A DNA stretch of 64,000 bases, taken from assembly GCA_041395845.1 (NCBI GenBank), contig JAWKZS010000010.1, positions 62,001 through 126,000 on the forward strand, read 5' to 3'. The notes under the pieces are model-generated. The model did not search any database, had not been told where the DNA came from, and saw only the letters and a list, made by a program, of their open reading frames with translations. Made by a program: the position numbers and the translations under genes. Shown here one piece after another: positions 24,468 to 33,169 of the stretch (position 1 is its first letter; every line of letters starts with the position of its first letter). The stretch comes from Ch67 sp041395845 (GTDB lineage Bacteria > Pseudomonadota > Gammaproteobacteria > Pseudomonadales > Ketobacteraceae).

Positions 24468-26669
24468 ATGCACCGCATGCCGCTTTGGGGTGGACTGTTC
24501 ACCCTGCTGGCCGTTCTGGCCGGCTGCAAGCAACCCACCGACCATATCGACACCGATGTCCTCAGTGTGGGCGATTTCCGTCTGCAGCTGGCGGACAACC
24601 AGCTCAGCGTCTGGCACCGTAACGAGCCCGATCTGCAGCTGCTGCAAACCCCTGCCGACGGCCGAATGCTCAGTGCCGCCATCACCACGCTCAACGTGCG
24701 TGACAGCCGTTCCACCTACCGTATTGATGAGCAGGTGCACAAGCGCTGTGTGCGGCCCAGCATTCAGCAGCAGACGGCGCAGGGCGACGGACTGGCGTTC
24801 ACCGGCCACTTCCTCGACTGCCCGGCGCTGGCGTTCGAATGGCGTTTTGCCGTGGTGGATGGCCAGCTCCAGTTCACCCTGACGACAGATGATGCGACCT
24901 ACAACCACCTGAGCCTGCACTATCGCTCGAGCGCCGATGAGCATTTCTACGGCTTTGGTGAGCAGTACAGCTATCTGGATCTGAAGGGCCAGAACATTCC
25001 GGTACTGACCCAGGAACAGGGCATCGGGCGCGGTGAGCCGCTGCTGTCATCCCTGATCAACCTGTATGCCCCCGGTTCCGCTGGCACCCCGCTGACCAGC
25101 TATTACGCTGTGCCGCAGTACATCACCAGCGCCCGCCGCTCGGTATTCCTCGAAGGTGTCGAGTACGCGCGCTTCGATCTGCGGGAGCCGCTGCAGGTCA
25201 GCGTGCATCAGTTCGCCGGCCACATGACCGGCCGGATACTTTACGGGCAAGACCTGCTGGCACTGATCGAGGGCTTTACCCGGTACAGCGGGCGCATGGC
25301 GCCACTGCCCGACTGGATGAACCGGGGTGCCATTCTGGGCCTGCAGGGGGGAACCGAACGGGTCCGTCAGTTGTGGCAGACCCTGCAGGCCGCTGACACG
25401 CCCATCGCCGCCCTGTGGCTGCAGGACTGGGTGGGTAAGCGCACGACCCTGGGCGGCGCCGGCTCGCAGCTGTGGTGGAACTGGGAGCTGGACCAGCAGC
25501 AGTATCCTGACTGGCAAAGCCTGCAACAGGATCTCGCCGCCGCCGATGTGCGGGTGATGGGGTATATCAATCCGTTCCTGGTGGACGTCAGCAGCAAAGC
25601 CAACGTGGAGCGCAACCTGTATCAGGAAGCCCTTGCCCAGGATTTCCTGGTCAAACAGCGCGACGGTACGCCCTATCCGATCCTGATCACCGACTTTGCT
25701 GCCGGGATCGTCGATCTGACCAACCCTGCCGCGCGGGACTGGCTCAAATCCATCATCCGCGACAACCTGATCGGTAACGGCTTTTCGGGCTGGATGGCGG
25801 ATTTCGGTGAAGCCCTGCCGTTCGAAGCTGAATTGTTCAACGGCCAGTCCGGCGAACGTTTTCATAACGAGTATCCGGTGGAATGGGCCAGGCTCAACGC
25901 CGAAGCCGTGGCCGAGGCCGGCCTGACCGGCGATATCAATTTCTTCATGCGTTCCGGCTTCACCCAGAGTCCGCGCTACAGCACCCTGTTCTGGCTGGGG
26001 GATCAGGCCACCACCTACGACCGCTTCGACGGTTTGACCAGCGCGGTGATTGGCCTGCTGAACGGTGGCTTTTCCGGCATCAGTCTCAATCACAGTGATA
26101 TCGGTGGCTACACCTCACTGACGCTGTACGGGATTGGCCTGAAACGTTCGCAGGAACTGTTGTTGCGCTGGATCGAAGCCAACGCCTTCACCGCTGTTTA
26201 TCGCACCCATGAAGGGCTGGCGCCCCAGGCGAACGTGCAGGTCTATTCCAATACCACGACGGTGGAACAGTTCGCACGGTTTGCACGCATCTATGCGGCG
26301 CTGGCGGACTATCGCCAAACCCTGATGGACGATGTCGCGCAGCGTGGCTATCCGGTGGTGCGGCATCCGGTGCTGCATTATCCCGAGGATACGTTCTTCC
26401 GGTCTATGCCGCCGTCACAGGTGCAATACATGCTGGGTGCGGATCTGATGGTGGCGCCGGTGTTGCTGCCAAATGCCACCTCCCGCAGCGTGCATCTTCC
26501 CGCGGGACGCTGGATTCATGTGTGGAGCGGGCAGGCGATCGACGCACCGGCACAGGGTATCGATCTGCAGGTATCGGCACCGATCGGTGAACCTCCGGTG
26601 TATGTGCGCGCCGACAGCGAATGGGCGCCTGAACTGCTGGACCGCCTGCAACGGGAGCGGCGTTCCTGA
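24468..26669 (+). CDS. GH31 family glycosidase lipoprotein, YihQ (sulfoquinovosidase)-like
   Basis: The 733-aa protein begins with a lipoprotein signal (LAVLAGC, Cys at residue 21), so it is likely anchored in the envelope. The GH31 domain includes YGFGEQYSYLDLKGQ, ALWLQDWVGKR, the catalytic Asp in GWMADFGEALPFE and the acid/base Asp in NHSDIGGYT. The MADFGE form of the nucleophile motif is typical of YihQ-type enzymes rather than ordinary alpha-glucosidases. The segment GSQLWWNWE is where YihQ-type enzymes carry a sulfonate-contacting Arg, and here I read Gln, from a remembered alignment. No sulfosugar catabolic genes are nearby, so the substrate is open. AGGAG precedes the ATG. Confidence 0.85.
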   Translation: MHRMPLWGGLFTLLAVLAGCKQPTDHIDTDVLSVGDFRLQLADNQLSVWHRNEPDLQLLQTPADGRMLSAAITTLNVRDSRSTYRIDEQVHKRCVRPSIQQQTAQGDGLAFTGHFLDCPALAFEWRFAVVDGQLQFTLTTDDATYNHLSLHYRSSADEHFYGFGEQYSYLDLKGQNIPVLTQEQGIGRGEPLLSSLINLYAPGSAGTPLTSYYAVPQYITSARRSVFLEGVEYARFDLREPLQVSVHQFAGHMTGRILYGQDLLALIEGFTRYSGRMAPLPDWMNRGAILGLQGGTERVRQLWQTLQAADTPIAALWLQDWVGKRTTLGGAGSQLWWNWELDQQQYPDWQSLQQDLAAADVRVMGYINPFLVDVSSKANVERNLYQEALAQDFLVKQRDGTPYPILITDFAAGIVDLTNPAARDWLKSIIRDNLIGNGFSGWMADFGEALPFEAELFNGQSGERFHNEYPVEWARLNAEAVAEAGLTGDINFFMRSGFTQSPRYSTLFWLGDQATTYDRFDGLTSAVIGLLNGGFSGISLNHSDIGGYTSLTLYGIGLKRSQELLLRWIEANAFTAVYRTHEGLAPQANVQVYSNTTTVEQFARFARIYAALADYRQTLMDDVAQRGYPVVRHPVLHYPEDTFFRSMPPSQVQYMLGADLMVAPVLLPNATSRSVHLPAGRWIHVWSGQAIDAPAQGIDLQVSAPIGEPPVYVRADSEWAPELLDRLQRERRS

Positions 26670-26684
26670 GCGGCGCTGGCAGGA

Positions 26685-27701
26685 TTACGGCTGCAGCGAC
26701 GGCGGCGTTCGCATTTGGCGGCGGAATTCGCCCGGGCTGATACCAAACCAGCGTTTGAATGCCCGACTGAAGGCACTCTGCTCGGAAAAGCCCAGCAGAA
26801 ACGTGATCTCGACAATCGAACAGCCGGGATCCTGCAGATAGCGTTGTGCCAGCTGCTTGCGGCTGTCTTCGCAGAACGCGGTGAAGTGGGTATTGCGCTC
26901 TTCCAGTCGCCGTTGCAGCTGGCGGGGTGTCAGCTGCAGATGGGCAGCGGCGCTATCCAGAGTGGGCACCCGTTGCGGCAATTCCGTTTCGATAAACTGT
27001 TGCAGGCGCTGCAGCCAGTCCGGGGTGCCGGGCAAGGTCTGCAGTTTTTCGTCCGCCGCACGCTGCAGCCATTTCTGCATGTGCTCGTCGGGCTGGCGCA
27101 GTGGCAGGGCAAGAAAATCCAGCGGAATTTCCAGGCCATTGCAATCACTGTCGAAACAGACATCGCAGCGAAAAAATGCATGGTACGCGGCCGCATGCGC
27201 TGGCGCCGGATGCAGAAAGTGGACACGCAGGGGCGAACGCTCGGAATGGGTGATCCAGCGACCGAACGTGACCCAGCCGGCGACGGCTTCTTCCGCCAGC
27301 GGAGGGATCGGAGGTGTCGGCGTTTCCCACGCCAGCTTCACGGTTGTCGGTGTCAGCTGCATGGTCAGGGTGCCGATGCTGCCGATCAGTGCCTGATAAC
27401 GTTGCTGATGGGTCATGGCATCGGCCATCGTCTTGCTGCATGCCATGATGTAACCCAGCACGCCCCAGCGATCCGGCTCTGCCATCATGCCGAAGCGCAA
27501 TCCCAGATCCGTTTGGCCGGTACGGGCGATGGCCGTTTCGAGCAGGGCCGGATAGATGCTGGCGGGGAACAGGTGGTCGGGATCATTGGCCAGTGCCGGA
27601 TCGATCTGCAATGACGCGCACAACTCGGCGGTATCCAGCAGCGGCTGCAGAAAACGCAGCAGCGCGCGAATCACCGGCGATGAAATGAAGCCCCCGTCCA
27701 C
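26685..27701 (-). CDS. AraC-family transcriptional regulator
   Basis: The 338-aa protein has an N-terminal effector-binding domain of the type seen in Arabinose_bd AraC regulators (ALLETAIARTGQTDLGLRFG, AMTHQQRYQALIGS). Its C-terminal AraC DNA-binding domain (about residues 235-335) has two helix-turn-helix units: LDSAAAHLQLTPRQLQRRL and IVEITFLLGFSEQSAFSRAF, ending in the usual FKRWFGISPGEFR. It starts 7 bases after the CoA-transferase stop, so the two form an operon, and it may regulate that gene and its neighbours. Confidence 0.92.
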   Translation of the reverse strand: MDGGFISSPVIRALLRFLQPLLDTAELCASLQIDPALANDPDHLFPASIYPALLETAIARTGQTDLGLRFGMMAEPDRWGVLGYIMACSKTMADAMTHQQRYQALIGSIGTLTMQLTPTTVKLAWETPTPPIPPLAEEAVAGWVTFGRWITHSERSPLRVHFLHPAPAHAAAYHAFFRCDVCFDSDCNGLEIPLDFLALPLRQPDEHMQKWLQRAADEKLQTLPGTPDWLQRLQQFIETELPQRVPTLDSAAAHLQLTPRQLQRRLEERNTHFTAFCEDSRKQLAQRYLQDPGCSIVEITFLLGFSEQSAFSRAFKRWFGISPGEFRRQMRTPPSLQP

Positions 27702-27708
27702 CGCCCAC

Positions 27709-28851
27709 CTATACCTGTGCGATGGCGCCCTGTTCGATCAGCGCATCGATTTCCGAGTCAATGAATCCTGCATCCTTCAGCACGGCTACCGTGTCGGTGC
27801 CCGGAATGCTGATGGGCGTCGGTGCAGCGGAGGGCGTGCGGCTGAAGCGGGGTGTCGGCGCCGGTTGCAGCATGTCGCCCACCTGAATGAACGACTGCCG
27901 CGCCTGGTTGTGAGGATGGTGCGGCGCTTCCTCGAGCCCGAGCACGGGCGCAAAACATACGTCGCTGCCTTCCAGCAGTTCACACCACTGATCGCGGGTG
28001 CGGGTTTTGAAAATGGCGGCGAGCATTTCCTTCTGGTGCGGCCAGCGTTGCGGGTCTAACTGCGTACCAAAGTCCGCTTCATCCAGATTCAGTTTCTGTT
28101 TCAGCAGGGCATAGAACTGCACCTCGATGCTGCCGATGCTGATGTATTTACCGTCGGCGGTTTCGTAAGTGTCATAAAAGTGCGCGCCGGAATCGAGCAT
28201 GTGGGTACCGCGCTGATCGCTGAACTGGCCGATCGCTTTCAACCCATAGAACATTGCCATCAGCGCCGCGGCGCCTTCCACCATGGAGCAGTCAATGACC
28301 TGGCCTTTGCCGGAGCGGGATGCTTCCAGGATGCCGCACACCAGGCCGAACGCCAGCATCATGCCGCCGCCACCAAAATCCCCCACCAGATTCAGCGGCG
28401 GCATTGGGCCTTCGCCACGACGACCGATGGCGTGCAGGGCACCGGACAGGGCAATGTAGTTGATATCGTGACCGGCGGTGTTGGCGAGCGGGCCGGTTTG
28501 ACCCCAGCCGGTCATGCGGCCATAGACGATCTTCGGATTGCGGGCCAGGCACTGTTCTGGTCCCACACCCAGACGCTCGGCCACGCCGGGACGAAAGCCT
28601 TCGAAAATGGCGTCGGCGGATTCACACAGTTTGAGCACGGTTTCAGCGCCGGCAGGGGACTTGAGATTGACGGCGATACTGCGACGGTTGCGGAACAGAA
28701 TGTCATGGCCGCCGGCATCACCCGGGTTGCCACCGATGCGCTCCACCCGGATCACTTCGGCGCCCATGTCTGCCAGCATCATGCCGCAGAAGGGGCCCGG
28801 GCCGATGCCGGCCAGTTCTATGATGCGAATGCCGTGAAGGGGGCCTGCCAT
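27709..28851 (-). CDS. Class III CoA-transferase (CaiB/BaiF; alpha-methylacyl-CoA racemase-like)
   Basis: The 380-aa protein opens with LHGIRIIELAGIGPGPFCG and continues with RNRRSIAVNLKSPAG, the Asp-containing GHDINYIALSGAL and MPPLNLVGDFGGGGM, which are family III CoA-transferase signatures. The last two blocks closely resemble alpha-methylacyl-CoA racemases, which epimerise 2-methyl branched acyl-CoAs during branched fatty-acid or sterol side-chain breakdown. The start at 28851 has GAGG 7 nt upstream and replaces a longer frame from 28893. It is cotranscribed with an AraC regulator. Substrate is not determined by the sequence. Confidence 0.9.
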   Translation of the reverse strand: MAGPLHGIRIIELAGIGPGPFCGMMLADMGAEVIRVERIGGNPGDAGGHDILFRNRRSIAVNLKSPAGAETVLKLCESADAIFEGFRPGVAERLGVGPEQCLARNPKIVYGRMTGWGQTGPLANTAGHDINYIALSGALHAIGRRGEGPMPPLNLVGDFGGGGMMLAFGLVCGILEASRSGKGQVIDCSMVEGAAALMAMFYGLKAIGQFSDQRGTHMLDSGAHFYDTYETADGKYISIGSIEVQFYALLKQKLNLDEADFGTQLDPQRWPHQKEMLAAIFKTRTRDQWCELLEGSDVCFAPVLGLEEAPHHPHNQARQSFIQVGDMLQPAPTPRFSRTPSAAPTPISIPGTDTVAVLKDAGFIDSEIDALIEQGAIAQV

Positions 28852-29074
28852 GGGAATTCCTCTCTGTAAGTGAACAAAAACGCCCCGGCACATCAGGCCG
28901 GGGCAAAGAGGGGCAGGTTATTGGATTGGTTGAAAACTGGCAAGTCAGGTGTTGCAGGCTATCCAGCCGCGATGGTCGCCGCATTTGACAGTCAGGCAGT
29001 CGTCATCGGATAGTGATTTAATCGGCATAATGATTTCATCGGGTAATGACACAGGCTGTGGCCAGGATGGATGC

Positions 29075-30076
29075 ATGACAGACAGTATCGGATTGCCGCC
29101 GCGCAGAATGAACCATGCGGGCGAGGAACGGCATGTGGGTGTTGAGCTGGAGATGGCCGGACTCGAACCCTTGCAGATCGTGGCCTGCATTCAGTCGGTG
29201 TTTGGTGGCCAGTTGGAACGGATCAGCCGCTTCGAATATCGGGTAGTGAATACCAGCCTGGGCAAATTTGCTGTGGAGCTGGATGCCAGCTATCTGAAAT
29301 CCATCGGCTACAAGCTGGAAAAGAAACAGCGCGCGGAAAACGAAGCGGAACCCTTCATCGAAAGTCTTGCCACTGACATCATCACAGCGGCGGCAGAACA
29401 GATCGTGCCCTGGGAACTGGCTTCACCACCGGTACCGCTGTCGCGGCTGCATGAAATATCAAAGTTGTTCAACGGATTGCGACAGGCAGGTGCACTGGGC
29501 ACCCGCAGCAGTCTGGTTTACGCCTTTGGCCTGCATCTGAATCCGGAATTGCCGGCGCTGGATGTGAACACGATCCTGACGTACCTGCGGGCGTTCCTGT
29601 GCCTGTTTGAGTGGATTGCGGCGGATGACGATACCGATCTGACACGCCGGCTGACCAGTTACATCAATCACTTCAACAAGCCCTATATCCAGAAAGTGCT
29701 CGATCCGCATTATCGTCCGGATCTGTATCAGTTCATGGCGGATTACATGGAAGCCAATCCCACCCGCAACCGCACGCTGGATCTGTTGCCGCTGTTTGCC
29801 TGGCTGGATGAACCGTTCCTGCGCGCGAATATAGAAGATCCGCGGGTGAAGGGACGTCCGACATTGCATTACCGATTACCCAACAGTGATATCGACAATC
29901 CGCAATGGAATCTGCGGCAGCCCTGGCAGGAATGGCTCGAAGTGGAAAAGCTGGCGAATTCGCCACTGGTTCTGCGTGACATGTGTGCGGCCTATGCAGA
30001 GCATCTGGATAAACTGTTGCCGGATTTTGATGGCAGCTGGTTGCGCGCTATCGACCACTGGCGGAGAAAGCTGTAA
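29075..30076 (+). CDS. Putative amidoligase enzyme
   Basis: The 333-aa protein matches the Amidoligase_2 type of the COOH-NH2 ligase superfamily. It shows VGVELEMAGL near the N-terminus, FAVELDASYLK, VPLSRLHEISKLFNGLR and AFGLHLNPELP, which are the usual acidic and histidine blocks for ATP/Mg binding. Such enzymes join amines to carboxylates in peptide or polyamine modification. ATG 29075 is preferred because it has AGGA 7 nt upstream; 42 more in-frame codons lie before it. The stop is directly followed by the start of a glutaminase-like peptidase gene, a pairing known for amidoligases. The 223 bases before the gene show no other feature. Confidence 0.82.
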   Translation: MTDSIGLPPRRMNHAGEERHVGVELEMAGLEPLQIVACIQSVFGGQLERISRFEYRVVNTSLGKFAVELDASYLKSIGYKLEKKQRAENEAEPFIESLATDIITAAAEQIVPWELASPPVPLSRLHEISKLFNGLRQAGALGTRSSLVYAFGLHLNPELPALDVNTILTYLRAFLCLFEWIAADDDTDLTRRLTSYINHFNKPYIQKVLDPHYRPDLYQFMADYMEANPTRNRTLDLLPLFAWLDEPFLRANIEDPRVKGRPTLHYRLPNSDIDNPQWNLRQPWQEWLEVEKLANSPLVLRDMCAAYAEHLDKLLPDFDGSWLRAIDHWRRKL

Positions 30077-30781
30077 TTGACTGCTGTACCTGATCCACGC
30101 CCGCTGATCGCGGTGACGGGCCCGCACCGGCGTCTGCGCACCGCCTGGTGGGCCACCCGTTTCATGCTGTCCCTGCACAATGTGCGCACGGTTTATCTGA
30201 CGTCGCGCTCCGCCTTTCCGGCCGAACCGATTCACGGCATCGTCATCGGTGGTGGCAACGATATCGAGCCGGAACATTTCGGCGAAAACAAACATCCGGA
30301 GCGCCATTACGATCCGGAGCGTGACATTTTTGAGATGGGCATGATCCGTCGCGCGATGGAAGACAATATTCCCATGCTGGGAATCTGTCGCGGCGCGCAG
30401 CTGATCAATGTGGTGTTCGGTGGCAGTCTGCATCTGGATATCCGCCCGGAGCGGCGGCTGACACCAAATCGCAATACCACGCGGCCCTGCAAGTGGGTGA
30501 CGCTCGATCCTGCGAGCCAGTTGCATCGTACGCTGGGATTGCAGCAGCTGAAAGTGAACAGTCTGCACCGGCAGGCGATCGATCAGCTGGGCGATGGCCT
30601 GACCATTGTGGGACGTGATGCCGATGGTTTTGTGCAGGCGATCGAAGGTAACTTCGGTTTCCTGTTGGGCGTACAATGGCATCCGGAATACCTGCCTTAT
30701 GTGAAAAGCCAGCGCCAGCTGTTCCGCGCGTTTGCCGATGCTGCGCGGCGGCGTTTGCACAGTATGCAGCTGGTGGAATAG
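30077..30781 (+). CDS. Class I glutamine amidotransferase-like peptidase (C26, PuuD-like)
   Basis: The 234-aa protein has the nucleophile Cys in MLGICRGAQLINVVFGG and the catalytic His in GVQWHPEYLP, the hallmarks of peptidase C26 and gamma-glutamyl-GABA hydrolase-like enzymes. GIVIGGGNDIEPEHF is the family's oxyanion-side block. It likely hydrolyses gamma-glutamyl amides, perhaps undoing or completing the product of the preceding amidoligase. The start is TTG 30077, immediately after the amidoligase stop, with GGAG about 11 nt upstream; no later ATG keeps the N-terminal strand. Confidence 0.85.
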   Translation: MTAVPDPRPLIAVTGPHRRLRTAWWATRFMLSLHNVRTVYLTSRSAFPAEPIHGIVIGGGNDIEPEHFGENKHPERHYDPERDIFEMGMIRRAMEDNIPMLGICRGAQLINVVFGGSLHLDIRPERRLTPNRNTTRPCKWVTLDPASQLHRTLGLQQLKVNSLHRQAIDQLGDGLTIVGRDADGFVQAIEGNFGFLLGVQWHPEYLPYVKSQRQLFRAFADAARRRLHSMQLVE

Positions 30782-30784
30782 ATC

Positions 30785-31216
30785 ATGTCGATGAGCCTCC
30801 TGACCCTGTTTGGCAGTGCATTTCTGGCCGCAACCTTTTTGCCGTTTTATTCCGAGGTCATTCTGGTGGCGCTGTTGCTGCAGGGCGAGTCGCCGCTGGC
30901 GTTGTGGACAGCGGCCACACTGGGCAACACACTGGGCTCGGGGGTGAGCTGGATCATGGGGCGCTATCTGCTGCATTTCCAGGATCGACGCTGGTTTCCG
31001 TTCAAACCCGAGAGCCTGCACAAGGCGCAGGCATGGTTTCAGAAGTACGGTGAGTGGACGCTGCTGTTTGCCTGGCTGCCAGTGGGCGGCGATGCTCTGC
31101 CGTTTATTGCCGGCATCATGCGCGTACATCCGGTGACCATGCTGGTGCTGTGTGGTATCGGCAAAGGCATCCGCTATGCGGTGGTGATTGCCATGACAGA
31201 AGGAGTGGCGGGATGA
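30785..31216 (+). CDS. YqaA-like DedA/SNARE-associated membrane protein
   Basis: The 143-aa membrane protein shows the YqaA/DedA layout: an N-terminal hairpin (FLAATFLPFYSEVILVALLL), the ALWTAATLGNTLGSGVSWIMGRY block, then FAWLPVGGDALPFIAGIM and a C-terminal helix. DedA relatives are inner-membrane transporters or lipid scramblases; YqaA itself has no defined substrate. It begins 3 bases after the peptidase gene, and its last codons overlap the next gene by 4 bases (ATGA), so the four genes from 29075 to 31602 form one operon. Confidence 0.87.
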   Translation: MSMSLLTLFGSAFLAATFLPFYSEVILVALLLQGESPLALWTAATLGNTLGSGVSWIMGRYLLHFQDRRWFPFKPESLHKAQAWFQKYGEWTLLFAWLPVGGDALPFIAGIMRVHPVTMLVLCGIGKGIRYAVVIAMTEGVAG

Positions 31217-31602
31217 CGCCGAAACAGTTGCAACACTATCTGCTGCAAAAGCCCGAAGCGGAAGAAGACTACCCGTTCGGACCCGATGCGGCGGTGTACA
31301 AGGTGCTGGGAAAAATGTTCGCGCTGACGTTTTATCGTGGCAAACAGATTCACATCAATCTGAAGTGCGAACCCCGGGAAGCGCTGGAATTGCGCGACGT
31401 GTTTGCTGCGGTGACGCCGGGCTATCATATGAACAAGCGGCACTGGAATACGGTGGTAATCGATGGTTCGCTGCCAGCAGGTGAAATCCAGCGTATGGTC
31501 GATAATTCCTATGCGCTGGTGGTAAAAAAGTTGAAGAAAGCCGAGCGTCAGGGGCTGGAAGTGCGTCATGGCAAGGCCCGGCTGTACCCGGGCCAGGATT
31601 GA
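31213..31602 (+). CDS. MmcQ/YjbR family protein
   Basis: The 129-aa protein carries the MmcQ/YjbR (CyaY-like fold) signatures: EEDYPFGPDAAVYKVLGKMF near the N-terminus, INLKCEPREALELR, GYHMNKRHWNTVV and a final YALVVKKL helix. The family is a small DNA-binding-like fold without an assigned reaction. The start ATG overlaps the previous stop by 4 bases. It converges on the end of the T6SS cluster, 17 bases away. Confidence 0.9.
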   Translation: MTPKQLQHYLLQKPEAEEDYPFGPDAAVYKVLGKMFALTFYRGKQIHINLKCEPREALELRDVFAAVTPGYHMNKRHWNTVVIDGSLPAGEIQRMVDNSYALVVKKLKKAERQGLEVRHGKARLYPGQD

Positions 31603-31619
31603 GTCGGGCGTTACCCGAT

Positions 31620-33152
31620 TCAGGATGCGCCGGTAAACCAGCGCCCGGCCAATGGCACCTGGTCCGGATGCAGGGAACGCAGCTCCGGCACCACAATGGC
31701 ATCCTGATTGTTGATGCTGCGAATCACCAGCAGCCCTGCCTGCAGCAGACCCGCTGCCGTGCTGTCGGTCATCAGGACTTCTGCACACGGCGTCATCACG
31801 GTTTCACCTTCCTTGTCCACCAGATGCACCGGAAGATCGGCGATCCGCTGTAATCCGCCCGGTGGTTTTTGCCAGCCATGCTGGCCATAGCTGACGCACA
31901 GAATCGCAGCAATCACCCAGGCACCATTGCCCCACAGATAAAATTCATGGGGTGACAGGGAGGGCAGTTCTTCGAAACCGAAGTTGTCGATTGGACGCGT
32001 GCGTTTGCCGTAGGGCAGGCGCAGCAGAAAACGCGGTGCCACCACGCCAATGTGGGTGCTGTAGCTCTGCTCGCGGATGGCTTCCCACAGTTGCACGAAA
32101 TCATCGTCATGCTTGTGCAGGTTCCAGTCTGCCGGTTCAGTGCATTTCACCAGATCGCGGCAGCCGGCAATCCGCTCATGCCCGCCAATCAGCAGGGTGG
32201 CGCCCAGGTCCGCCGCGATGCTGCCCAGATTGGCCAGAGCATCGCAATGATCCAGTTCATCGCGCAGCTGGTAGTCCGCCACGATCAGGCTGAATGGCAC
32301 CGTGCCCTGGCTCAGTCGCTGTTCGATCAGTAACTGGTGCAGCGCCGTGAGGTCGTCGCTGTGGAGTTCATTGTCGCGTGCGATTTCCAGCAGACTGATG
32401 TCGGCAATGAAGATGCGCAGATCGCTGTCGGAATCCAGCCGTTTCATCAGCCATTGCAAACCACGCCAGCTGGCTTCGATGCCCTGGAATGCGCTGCTGT
32501 GCAGCAGTTTGCGCATCAGGTGACTGGCGGCCCGATCCACCGTGTCGAGCAGTTCTGGCAGGCGGGGATCGGCAGCGGGTATGACATACGGTGCCACGAT
32601 CTGTTCGATCAGGGCCTGCACCGATTGAGCCTGTTCCTGCTGGGCGTGAGTGGAATGCAACAGGTCGTCCAGTACGGTCTGTGCACCGGTGCCCGCTTCG
32701 GGGATTTCGATGGCGGTGTATTCAGCTGCGGATTTTTTCGGTGGTGCCGGCGGAGCCCAGCTTTGGATGCGGGCAGCTGCATCGGCGAAGCTGGCGGGAT
32801 TCTGCAGCTGGCGTTTGAGTGCGCGAAACTGGCTGAACAGATCCACCCGCTCGTAAAGAAAATCCGGATGCAGGTCATCCGGTTCGCCAAATTCGATGGG
32901 CTTTTCCGCAACCGCACTATCCAGCGTTACATGCAGGCGCTGGAACACCTCGTCGAGATTGTCGCGGGTGACTTCGATGATGCGGCGCTGCAGCAGGCTG
33001 CCGGCATCATCGAGTCCGCGATGACTGCGGCCACTGAAGTCGGCCAGCACCAGCACGTGACAGGGCAGGCCGCCACTGCGTGGGCGGGGCGGCTGGTCGT
33101 CATCGGGGTCCAGAAACGGAATTCCGCCGGTACTGATGGTGGCGCGTGACAT
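31620..33152 (-). CDS. T6SS sheath-like protein (TssB-like N-terminus, TssC-like C-terminus)
   Basis: The 510-aa protein is the last gene of the T6SS operon. Its N-terminal 100 residues (LPCHVLVLADFSGRSHRG, ITRDNLDEVFQRLHV-like layout, PIEFGEPDDLHPD) resemble TssB. After a linker, the part from residue 200 matches TssC in order: HLMRKLLHSSAFQGIEASWRG, IADISLLEIARDNELH, LIVADYQLRDE, FLLRLPYGKRTRPIDNFGFEE and YLWGNGAWVIA. The true sheath pair is encoded separately at 40882-42887, so this is a composite paralogue that may act as a baseplate or cap component. The spacing to clpV is 17 bases. Confidence 0.8.
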   Translation of the reverse strand: MSRATISTGGIPFLDPDDDQPPRPRSGGLPCHVLVLADFSGRSHRGLDDAGSLLQRRIIEVTRDNLDEVFQRLHVTLDSAVAEKPIEFGEPDDLHPDFLYERVDLFSQFRALKRQLQNPASFADAAARIQSWAPPAPPKKSAAEYTAIEIPEAGTGAQTVLDDLLHSTHAQQEQAQSVQALIEQIVAPYVIPAADPRLPELLDTVDRAASHLMRKLLHSSAFQGIEASWRGLQWLMKRLDSDSDLRIFIADISLLEIARDNELHSDDLTALHQLLIEQRLSQGTVPFSLIVADYQLRDELDHCDALANLGSIAADLGATLLIGGHERIAGCRDLVKCTEPADWNLHKHDDDFVQLWEAIREQSYSTHIGVVAPRFLLRLPYGKRTRPIDNFGFEELPSLSPHEFYLWGNGAWVIAAILCVSYGQHGWQKPPGGLQRIADLPVHLVDKEGETVMTPCAEVLMTDSTAAGLLQAGLLVIRSINNQDAIVVPELRSLHPDQVPLAGRWFTGAS

Positions 33153-33169
33153 GGTGGCCTCCTGGCTGG

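Noticed and set aside
29809..29818. TGAACCGTTC, the upstream box of the ECF motif
   Set aside because: It lies inside the amidoligase coding region, and no KCGAC follows after 11 nt.
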